Assembly: GCA_028711205.1 (NCBI GenBank)
Contig: JAQTSP010000158.1
Span: forward strand, 1 to 6,048
DNA from: Eubacteriales bacterium
GTDB lineage: Bacteria; Bacillota; Clostridia; Christensenellales; SZUA-584
Direction of reading: 5' to 3'
Length of the DNA: 6,048 nt
The position numbers and the translations under genes are program-made. This document shows, one piece after another, positions 1 to 4,930 of the stretch; the first letter of the stretch is position 1, and each line of letters begins with the position of its first letter. The notes below the pieces were generated by a model. It was not told the origin of the DNA. It saw only the letters and a program-made list of their open reading frames with translations, and searched no databases.

Positions 1-1
1 G

Positions 2-160
2 AACCTGTTTGTCGATTCTCTGGTGGCGCCGTTAAGCGTCATCAACACGATTGTTCTGCTGGTCGGCATGAGAAAGAAGGACGGCTTAAGGCATAATTTT
101 GAGATGCTCGAAGACCTCTGGAGCAAGCATGATGTATATACGGGCAAGGATGAGAATTAA
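2..160 (+). CDS. MurR/RpiR-family transcriptional regulator, C-terminal end (partial)
   Basis: This is the 3' end of a gene that enters from the left edge; 52 codons are visible before the TAA at 158-160. The visible peptide begins NLFVDSLVAPLSVINTIVLL and ends in a charged tail (EDLWSKHDVYTGKDEN). The SLVAPLSxIN segment followed by a hydrophobic helix and a 'xLExLWxxxxVY' tail resembles the C-terminal end of the SIS sugar-phosphate-binding domain of MurR/RpiR regulators. Those proteins have an N-terminal helix-turn-helix that is not in this window, so the assignment rests on family memory of the C-terminus only. The stop codon directly abuts the ATG of the next gene (no gap), implying co-transcription and probably translational coupling with the flavoprotein. 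It could be another SIS-domain protein. Confidence 0.6.
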   Translation, partial: NLFVDSLVAPLSVINTIVLLVGMRKKDGLRHNFEMLEDLWSKHDVYTGKDEN

Positions 161-1369
161 ATGAAGCAAGTAGGCGTTGTCGGCGGCGGGCCTGCGGGAA
201 TGATGGCTGCGTACGCTGCAGCGGCAGCAGGGAAAAGCGTCCGGCTTTTTGAGAAAAACAAAAAGCTCGGCAAAAAGCTCTACATCACCGGAAAAGGGCG
301 GTGCAATCTGACAAACTCGGCGCCCATACAGGATTTTTTTGATAACGTCATATCAAACCGCAATTTCCTATACAGCGCGTTTTATACGTTTGGCAACACG
401 CAACTTACGGATATGCTGGCCGGGTTCGGGCTTCCCACAAAGACCGAGCGCGGCGGCCGCGTATTTCCTGTTTCGGACAAATCGAGCGACGTCTTAAAGA
501 CGCTCGGCAAAGCGCTTGACAGCGCAGGGGTGCGCATATCGCTGGGCGCGAATGTGCAGGATATCGTTATCAATGACGGCCGCGTGGCCGGTATCATCTG
601 TGATGGCGGGCCGCTTTTTTTTGACAGCGTGATTATCGCAACGGGGGGGTTATCGTATCCTTCGACAGGCTCAACGGGTGACGGATATGCATTTGCGAAA
701 AACGCGGGGCACACGATCGTTGAATTATGCCCTTCTCTTGTGGCGCTTGACACTGAAGAAGACGTCAGCGCGTTGGCGGGGCTGTCGCTGAAAAATGTTC
801 GTTTATCGCTGATGCAAGACGGGAAAACCGTATATAGCGCGCAGGGTGAGATGCTGTTTACACATACGGGCATATCGGGGCCGCTGGGTTTGACGGCAAG
901 CGCGTATATGAGCGGCGGCCGCTGCGGTATCGTTATTGACATGAAACCGGCGCTTGACGCAACAACGCTTGATCAAAGGCTGCAAAGGGACATGGCCGAA
1001 AAACGCAACAAGGATTTCTCGAATGTGCTTGGCGGGTTGATTCCGCAGAAGCTGATACCGATTGTCGTACTGCGCACCGGCATCAGCGCTGATAAAAAGG
1101 CGCATTCGATCACGCGGCAGGAGCGGGCCGCTCTTGTGAAAACGCTCAAATCGCTTGAGTTTATGGTCATGGGCAAAAGGCCGGCCGACGAAGCCGTGAT
1201 CACGCGGGGCGGTGTCAATGTGAAAGAGATCGACGCGTCGACGATGCAGAGCCGGCTTTGCCCGGGCCTCTATTTTGCGGGCGAGGTCATTGATGTCGAC
1301 GCGCTGACAGGCGGATACAACCTCCAGATCGCGTTTTCCACGGGATATCTTGCGGGTGTAAGCTGTTGA
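161..1369 (+). CDS. BaiN/HI0933-family FAD-dependent oxidoreductase (NAD(P)/FAD-binding flavoprotein)
   Basis: The 402-residue product has the full length of the HI0933/YhiN/BaiN flavoprotein family. It opens with a Rossmann dinucleotide-binding loop (GGGPAG, residues 8-13) ending in an acidic residue (E31) expected to contact the FAD ribose. The family block GKKLYITGKGRCNLTN follows at 37-52, then ATGGLSYPSTGSTGDGY at 160-176. The C-terminal FAD-closing block is at 369-399 (FAGEVIDVDALTGGYN followed by LQIAFSTGYLAG). Family members are often annotated 'aminoacetone oxidase family FAD-binding enzyme', and BaiN was proposed to act in bile-acid dehydroxylation, but most have no proven substrate, so I assign no reaction. 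The ATG follows the upstream TAA immediately, with an AAGGA site at 146-150. The TGA stop (1367-1369) lies within the -35 box of the next promoter. No signal peptide is seen; it is likely cytoplasmic. Confidence 0.9.
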   Translation: MKQVGVVGGGPAGMMAAYAAAAAGKSVRLFEKNKKLGKKLYITGKGRCNLTNSAPIQDFFDNVISNRNFLYSAFYTFGNTQLTDMLAGFGLPTKTERGGRVFPVSDKSSDVLKTLGKALDSAGVRISLGANVQDIVINDGRVAGIICDGGPLFFDSVIIATGGLSYPSTGSTGDGYAFAKNAGHTIVELCPSLVALDTEEDVSALAGLSLKNVRLSLMQDGKTVYSAQGEMLFTHTGISGPLGLTASAYMSGGRCGIVIDMKPALDATTLDQRLQRDMAEKRNKDFSNVLGGLIPQKLIPIVVLRTGISADKKAHSITRQERAALVKTLKSLEFMVMGKRPADEAVITRGGVNVKEIDASTMQSRLCPGLYFAGEVIDVDALTGGYNLQIAFSTGYLAGVSC

Positions 1370-1394
1370 CAATCCAAAATATATATGATATCAT
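1366..1394 (+). promoter_or_regulatory. Sigma-A-type promoter of the infC-rpmI-rplT operon
   Basis: A perfect -35 hexamer TTGACA (1366-1371) is followed after exactly 17 bases by TATCAT (1389-1394), one mismatch from TATAAT. A TG at 1386-1387 one base upstream makes it an extended -10. Predicted transcription start is about 1400-1402. The -35 box overlaps the stop codon of the flavoprotein gene. The -10 lies in a perfect 10-base palindrome (ATGATATCAT, 1385-1394). Confidence 0.85.
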
Positions 1395-1477
1395 CCTTGT
1401 GCTTGAAAGAAGAGACTGCCCGTTTCTCACCTGTCGGCAATGGCCAGGCAAGGTAAGCAGAGTTTTTTGTTGATATG

Positions 1478-1500
1478 ACGGGTATGTGTACCCGTTTTTT
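1478..1500 (+). terminator. Intrinsic terminator in the infC leader (attenuator)
   Basis: A perfect 7-bp stem ACGGGTA (1478-1484) / TACCCGT (1489-1495) closes the loop TGTG and runs into six T residues (1495-1500). It lies 66 bases upstream of the infC start and downstream of the only evident promoter, so it must be conditional for the operon to be expressed. Its 5' arm is complementary to the loop of the upstream hairpin at 1417-1423. Confidence 0.85.
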
Positions 1501-1510
1501 ATTTTGTTAA

Positions 1511-1534
1511 AAACATTGATTCTGCGCAATGTTT
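1511..1534 (+). repeat. Inverted repeat/hairpin between the attenuator and the infC ribosome binding site
   Basis: A perfect 8-bp inverted repeat, AAACATTG (1511-1518) and CAATGTTT (1527-1534), encloses an 8-base loop. It starts 11 bases after the T-run of the terminator and ends 20 bases before the GGAGGTG site of infC. An alternative short pairing GCAA (1526-1529) / TTGC (1533-1536) is also possible. Role unknown; it could stabilise the 5' end of read-through mRNA or take part in control of infC initiation. Confidence 0.55.
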
Positions 1535-1553
1535 GCAAGAAAAAAATATATAT

Positions 1554-1560
1554 GGAGGTG
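1554..1560 (+). promoter_or_regulatory. Strong ribosome binding site that decides the infC start
   Basis: GGAGGTG at 1554-1560 is a near-perfect Shine-Dalgarno sequence, six bases upstream of an ATA codon at 1567-1569. The only nearby in-frame ATG (1552-1554) overlaps this site and has only A/T-rich sequence before it, so it cannot be served by it. The site therefore points to ATA as the initiation codon. Confidence 0.85.
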
Positions 1561-1566
1561 TTTAAC

Positions 1567-2076
1567 ATAGCAAACGAACATCAGATTAACGAGCAGATTC
1601 GGGATAAGAGTATTCGTGTCATTTCGGATGACGGCGAACAGCTGGGTATTTTATCTGTGCGTGAGGCGATGAATATTGCGGATGAGAAGGGTCTTGATCT
1701 TGTGAAGGTGTCGCCAAGTGCGAATCCTCCCGTATGCAAGATCATGGATTACGGCAAATTTCGATTTGAACAGTCAAAAAAGCTTAAAGAGGCAAAGAAA
1801 AACCAAAAGATAATTGTTTTAAAAGAAATGCGGCTGTCGGCAACAATCGATAAACACGACCTTGAAGTCAAAGCAAAAAGCGTCAGCAAGTTTTTAATTG
1901 CCGGCGATAAGGTCAAGGTATCCATTCGTTTCAAGGGAAGACAGATGACACATACGGAACAAGGTCTGCAAGTGATGAAAGGATTTTTTGCTATGGTTGA
2001 AGAAAGTGCCGTCATAGAAAAAAGTGCAAAGCTTGAAGGCAGAAATATGTTTATGATATTAGCACCAAAGAACTAA
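1567..2076 (+). CDS. infC: Translation initiation factor IF-3 (AUA start codon)
   Basis: IF3 binds the 30S subunit, blocks premature 50S joining and proofreads initiator tRNA and start codon. From the ATA at 1567 the product is 169 residues, close to the usual 165-180. The N-domain starts near HQINEQIR (5-12). The IF3 signature KIMDYGKFRFEQSK is at residues 58-71, followed by the Lys-rich linker (about 70-85). The C-domain runs from about 86 to the end, including KVKVSIRFKGRQMTH (115-129) and a terminal GRNMFMILAPKN. In-frame GTG (1486, in the terminator loop) and ATG (1552, overlapping the ribosome binding site) are rejected as starts. Known infC genes often use rare starts (AUU in E. coli), letting IF3 repress its own mRNA by discriminating against the codon; an AUA start would allow the same. 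It is first gene of an operon with rpmI (19-base gap). Confidence 0.95.
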   Translation: MANEHQINEQIRDKSIRVISDDGEQLGILSVREAMNIADEKGLDLVKVSPSANPPVCKIMDYGKFRFEQSKKLKEAKKNQKIIVLKEMRLSATIDKHDLEVKAKSVSKFLIAGDKVKVSIRFKGRQMTHTEQGLQVMKGFFAMVEESAVIEKSAKLEGRNMFMILAPKN

Positions 2077-2095
2077 CAAGGAGGATACTTAAAAG

Positions 2096-2293
2096 ATGCC
2101 AAAAATTAAAACGCACAGGGGCGCGGCAAAAAGGTTCTCGCTGACCAAAACCGGTAAGGTCAAAAGAGCCAAGGCTTACAAGAGCCATATCCTGAATAAA
2201 AAGAGCACGAAAAGAAAAAGGAACTTAAGACAGGGTACGTATGTCGTTGCGCAGGAGCAACAAAATATCAAACAGCTTATTCCTTACAAATAG
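2096..2293 (+). CDS. rpmI: 50S ribosomal protein bL35
   Basis: The 65-residue, very basic product has the typical bL35 length and sequence: the start MPKIKTHRGAAKRF is followed by TKTGKVKRAKAYKSHILNKK and an end in QLIPYK. bL35 is a small component of the large ribosomal subunit. The ATG is preceded by AAGGAGG at 2078-2084 (11-base spacing, slightly long). It sits between infC and rplT, the standard order. The stop is TAG followed in frame by CAA TGA, so read-through would add only one residue. The gene is rich in AAA, AAG and AGA codons, unlike the more GC-rich repair genes downstream, as expected for a highly expressed ribosomal gene. Confidence 0.97.
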   Translation: MPKIKTHRGAAKRFSLTKTGKVKRAKAYKSHILNKKSTKRKRNLRQGTYVVAQEQQNIKQLIPYK

Positions 2294-2315
2294 CAATGAC
2301 AGGAGGTAGAACAAA

Positions 2316-2675
2316 ATGGCAAGAGTCAAAGGGGCAGTCAATGCCCGCAAAAAGCACAAAAAAGTTTTAAAACTAGCGAAAGGATATTTCGGAGCCAAAT
2401 CCAAGCAATTTAGAGCGGCAAATCAGGCTGTGATGAAATCGATGAGGTATGCCTACGTGGGCAGAAAGCTCAAGAAAAGAGATTTCAGAAGCCTTTGGAT
2501 AACAAGAATCAATGCAGAAGCCAGAGTCAATGGCCTCAGCTATTCGTGTTTGATCAACGGGCTCAAGAAAGCCGGCGTCATGGTCAACAGAAAGATGCTG
2601 GCGGATATGGCGGTCAACGATAAACCCGCGTTTGCCGGTATGGTCGATGTCGCGAAGAAAAAACTGAATGCTTGA
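2316..2675 (+). CDS. rplT: 50S ribosomal protein bL20
   Basis: The 119-residue product is a full-length bL20. It has the start MARVKGAVNARKKHKKVLKLAKGY (residues 1-24), the long basic N-terminal extension that threads into 23S rRNA, and a globular C-domain from about residue 60 (LWITRINAEAR, 61-71; GLSYSCLINGLKKAGV, 73-88). bL20 is an early assembly protein of the 50S subunit and in B. subtilis is also the repressor of this operon through the infC leader; the same feedback is likely here. The ATG is preceded by AGGAGGT (2301-2307) with 8-base spacing. It is the last gene of the operon; the terminator begins 7 bases after the TGA. Confidence 0.98.
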   Translation: MARVKGAVNARKKHKKVLKLAKGYFGAKSKQFRAANQAVMKSMRYAYVGRKLKKRDFRSLWITRINAEARVNGLSYSCLINGLKKAGVMVNRKMLADMAVNDKPAFAGMVDVAKKKLNA

Positions 2676-2682
2676 AAACGAT

Positions 2683-2722
2683 AAATAGGAGTTTCCATAT
2701 AAATGGAGGCTCTTATTTTTTT
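2683..2722 (+). terminator. Rho-independent terminator of the infC-rpmI-rplT operon
   Basis: A 13-bp stem (2686-2698 with 2703-2715, three G-U pairs, all other positions Watson-Crick) closes the loop ATAA (2699-2702) and runs into seven T residues (2716-2722). A bases before the stem (2683-2685) can pair with the first T residues. It lies directly after rplT and separates this operon from ruvC. Confidence 0.92.
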
Positions 2723-2747
2723 ATTTATGAATGCCAACAGAATGGGT

Positions 2748-2776
2748 TTGACATCCGAACAACATGCATTTATAGT
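2748..2776 (+). promoter_or_regulatory. Sigma-A-type promoter of the ruvC operon, predicted to give a leaderless transcript
   Basis: TTGACA (2748-2753), 17 bases, then TATAGT (2771-2776), one mismatch from TATAAT. Six bases separate the -10 from the A of the ruvC ATG (2783), placing the expected +1 (seventh base after the -10, a purine) on that A or within a base or so of it. There is no other candidate promoter between the rplT terminator and ruvC. Confidence 0.8.
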
Positions 2777-2782
2777 TAATTT

Positions 2783-3277
2783 ATGATAGTACTGGGCATA
2801 GACCCGGGGCTTGCGCTGATGGGATACGGCGTAATCAGCTCGGCTGACAATAAAATAGCGCTTTTAGAGTGCGGCACGATCGTCACAAAAGCACAGATGC
2901 CCTTCCCGAGGCGGCTTGCGGTGATACACGAAAATATAAAGCAGCTGCTGGGGAAGTATGACCCTGACTGTATCGCGTTCGAAGAGCTGTTTTCGGGCAA
3001 GAATGTCAAGACGGTCATACAGGTCGCACAGGCGCGGGGCGCGGCAATGGCGGCGGCGTTTGGCACGGGCGCCGAACTTTATGAGTATACGCCGATGCAG
3101 ATCAAGCAGGCGGTCGTGGGCTATGGCCGAGCGGATAAAAAGCAGGTGCAGGAGATGGTGCGGCTGCTGCTTGGCATGGAGGAGATCATACGGCCGGATG
3201 ACGCGGCCGACGCGGTGGCGTGCGCCATATGCCACGCGCATACCAGCCGTTTTTCAGGCGCATTTCGGATAAAATAA
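2783..3277 (+). CDS. ruvC: Holliday junction resolvase RuvC (crossover junction endodeoxyribonuclease)
   Basis: RuvC cuts four-way recombination intermediates by paired nicks, as a dimer working with RuvAB. The 164-residue product has the usual length and all four acidic active-site positions of the RNase H-like fold. D7 lies in the opening IVLGIDPG, E67 in IAFEELF (67-68 are both Glu), and D140 and D143 in the C-terminal helix PDDAADAVACAICH. The start is fixed: an in-frame TAA (2777-2779) lies two codons upstream and D7 must be retained. No GGAGG-like site precedes the ATG, unlike every other gene here. It is followed by ruvA after 11 bases. Its upstream neighbour is the infC operon, not the yebC gene often found beside ruvC. 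Having RuvC argues for Clostridia rather than Bacilli, which use RecU. Confidence 0.96.
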   Translation: MIVLGIDPGLALMGYGVISSADNKIALLECGTIVTKAQMPFPRRLAVIHENIKQLLGKYDPDCIAFEELFSGKNVKTVIQVAQARGAAMAAAFGTGAELYEYTPMQIKQAVVGYGRADKKQVQEMVRLLLGMEEIIRPDDAADAVACAICHAHTSRFSGAFRIK

Positions 3278-3288
3278 GAGGGTATCAT

Positions 3289-3876
3289 ATGTACGAATAT
3301 ATCAAAGGCGAGATCATCGAGACGGGCAGGGATCATGCGGTCGTTGAAGCGGGCGGCATCGGATACTGTATATATACCACCGCGCAGTCACTTGCTCACA
3401 TAAAAACGGGAGAGCCTGCCAAGCTTTATTGCCAGTTTGTTGTCAGGGAAGACGCGCATACGCTGTACGGGTTTTTTACGCCCGAAGAAAAGGCGATGTT
3501 TATCAGGCTGACGGGTGTGTCGGGTATCGGCCCCAAAGTCGCGCTCGCGATACTTTCGGCGATGAAAGTCAGCGAACTTGCGGCGGCGATCATTACGTCC
3601 GACGAGATGGCGTTTCAAAAAATATCGGGTGTCGGCAAAAAGACGGCGCAGCGTATCATCATCGACCTTGCGGAAAAGATCGGTACGAATGAGACGATCG
3701 ATTTAGCAGATGTGCCGGCTGCCGGTGCGGCGGGTGCCGAGGCCGAAGCCGTGGGTGCGCTCTGTTCGCTGGGATACAACCGGGCCGAGGCCATGCGCGC
3801 CGTGTCGTCGGTCAGGAATCTGGGCGATACGACGGAGGAGATCATACTCATGGCGCTAAAGCGCATCGGTGCGTAA
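3289..3876 (+). CDS. ruvA: Holliday junction branch migration protein RuvA
   Basis: RuvA binds the junction as a tetramer or octamer and loads two RuvB rings. From the ATG at 3289 the product is 195 residues. It has an OB-fold domain (about 1-62, opening MYEYIKGEI) with the acidic pin residues E54-D55 in VREDAHTLYG. Two helix-hairpin-helix motifs follow (GVSGIGPK, 76-83; GVGKKTAQR, 114-122). Then come an Ala/Gly-rich flexible linker (about 136-151) and the RuvB-contacting domain III (152-195). AAGAGGGT (3276-3283) gives good spacing to this ATG. An open frame extends upstream to 3220 inside ruvC, but those residues are not RuvA-like. Second gene of the ruv operon; 13 bases separate it from ruvB. 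Confidence 0.97.
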   Translation: MYEYIKGEIIETGRDHAVVEAGGIGYCIYTTAQSLAHIKTGEPAKLYCQFVVREDAHTLYGFFTPEEKAMFIRLTGVSGIGPKVALAILSAMKVSELAAAIITSDEMAFQKISGVGKKTAQRIIIDLAEKIGTNETIDLADVPAAGAAGAEAEAVGALCSLGYNRAEAMRAVSSVRNLGDTTEEIILMALKRIGA

Positions 3877-3889
3877 GGGGGAATATTAA

Positions 3890-4930
3890 TTGGACGAAAA
3901 CAGGATCGTATCGGCGGAGAGAAAAGATATCGACGAAATCACCGATTACGCGCTGCGCCCGACAACGCTCGGGGAATTTGTCGGCCAGCATAAAGCTAAA
4001 GAAAACCTGAAGGTTTTCATGACGGCGGCGAAAAACCGAAACGAGTCGCTCGATCATGTGCTGCTTTACGGGCCGCCCGGGCTTGGAAAAACGACGCTGG
4101 CGTTCATCATCGCTTCAGAAATGGGTGTGAACATACGCGTAACGTCGGGCCCCGCGATAGAGCGCCCGGGAGACTTAGCGTCGATACTGACCAACCTCAA
4201 CAAAGGCGATGTGCTGTTTGTGGACGAGATTCACAGGCTCAACGCGAGCGTCGAATAGGTATTGTACCCCGCGATGGAAGATTATGCGCTCGATATCATC
4301 ATCGGAAAAGGGCCCTCAGCCCGGACGCTGCGGCTTGACCTGCCGCGGTTCACGCTTGTCGGCGCCACAACGAGAGCGGGTATGCTGACGTCGCCTCTGC
4401 GTGACCGGTTTGGCGTGATTCACCGCCTTCAGATGTATTCGCCAGAGGAGCTTTCATGCATCGTGAAAAGGTCGGCCGGGATACTGGGTATCAGCATCGA
4501 CGAGGACGCTGCGCTCGAGATCGCGTCGCGTTCGAGAGGCACGCCGCGGGTCGCAAACAGGCTTTTGAAGCGTGTGCGGGATTTTGCCGAGGTCAAAGGC
4601 ACGGGCAGGATCACGCTGGAGGCGGCGCGGTACGGCCTGGAAATGCTCGAAGTGGACGAGATCGGACTTGATGGTGTCGATAAAACGATACTCGAGACGA
4701 TCATAACGAAGTTTGACGGCGGCCCTGTGGGCTTGGATACGCTGTGCGCGGCGACCAATGAAGAGCGCATCACGATAGAGGACGTCTACGAGCCGTTTCT
4801 GATACAGCTTGGGTTTTTGTCAAAAACACCGAGAGGGCGCGTCGCGACGAAGCTTGCCTACGCGCATATGGGCGTTCCGTTCTGCGGCGAGGACACGCTG
4901 CAGATAAAACTGGACATCACGGAGGAATGA
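3890..4930 (+). pseudogene. ruvB: RuvB branch-migration ATPase gene interrupted by an in-frame amber codon
   Basis: RuvB is the hexameric AAA+ motor that drives branch migration with RuvA. The frame from TTG 3890 (AAGGGGG at 3875-3881) to TGA 4928-4930 is 346 sense positions long, the normal size, but codon 123 (4256-4258) is TAG. Before it lie Walker A GPPGLGKTT (61-69) and Walker B DEIH (112-115). After it, in the same frame, lie VLYPAMEDY, sensor-1 GATTRAG (158-164), the arginine-finger segment SPLRDRFG (168-175), a sensor-2-type RGTPRVANRLL and the winged-helix domain with LGFLSKTPRGR. The family normally has Glu here (VEEVLYPAMED in E. coli), so one G-to-T change (GAG to TAG) explains it. 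As read, only a 122-residue fragment without sensor 1 or arginine finger would form. It may be a genuine nonsense mutation, suppression or a sequencing error; no frameshift or other damage is seen. Confidence 0.93.

Larger units (their letters stand above)
1401..1550 (+). promoter_or_regulatory. infC leader RNA, putative bL20-responsive transcription attenuator
   Basis: About 165 bases separate the predicted transcription start from the infC start codon, far more than translation needs. The segment contains a hairpin at 1411-1427 (six pairs including one G-U, loop TGCCC at 1417-1421), a possible hairpin CCTG (1430-1433) with CAGG (1445-1448), and an intrinsic terminator at 1478-1500. The stretch 1417-1423 can pair over seven positions with 1478-1484, the 5' arm of the terminator, giving a mutually exclusive antiterminator. 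In Bacillus subtilis the infC-rpmI-rplT leader is controlled by bL20, which favours premature termination. Position, operon content and architecture fit that class here. That bL20 is the ligand is inference from gene context; no covariance-model match was run. Confidence 0.7.

Noticed and set aside
803..1372. Long antisense open frames (for example 803-1372 and 382-942 opposite the flavoprotein, 5351-5821 opposite queA)
   Set aside because: They lie entirely opposite well-conserved genes, show no recognisable protein family, and are expected by chance in GC-rich coding sequence.
1475..1510. Short ORF of 11 codons (ATG 1475 to TAA 1508-1510) as an attenuation leader peptide
   Set aside because: It has no ribosome binding site, starts three bases before the terminator stem and shows no run of a regulatory amino acid.
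1486..1566. Upstream in-frame GTG (1486) or ATG (1552) as the start of infC
   Set aside because: The GTG lies in the loop of the attenuator terminator and would add non-IF3 sequence (MYPFFILLKTLILRN...). The ATG overlaps the GGAGGTG site and has none of its own.
2676..2782. A small gene or RNA in the rplT-ruvC gap
   Set aside because: The 107 bases are fully accounted for by the rplT terminator and the ruvC promoter; no open frame with a ribosome binding site is present.
3220..3288. Upstream start extending RuvA by 23 residues into ruvC
   Set aside because: The extra residues come from the ruvC 3' end in another frame and are not RuvA-like; the ATG at 3289 has a good AAGAGGGT site and gives the family N-terminus.
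4240..4270. Frameshift or insertion as the cause of the ruvB interruption
   Set aside because: The reading frame before and after the TAG is identical and the family alignment has exactly one residue at that position, so a base substitution is sufficient.
4262..4930. A separate gene restarting after the ruvB amber at TTG 4262 or ATG 4274
   Set aside because: No properly spaced ribosome binding site precedes either codon, and the product would begin in the middle of the AAA+ core without Walker A or B. It is the remainder of ruvB.
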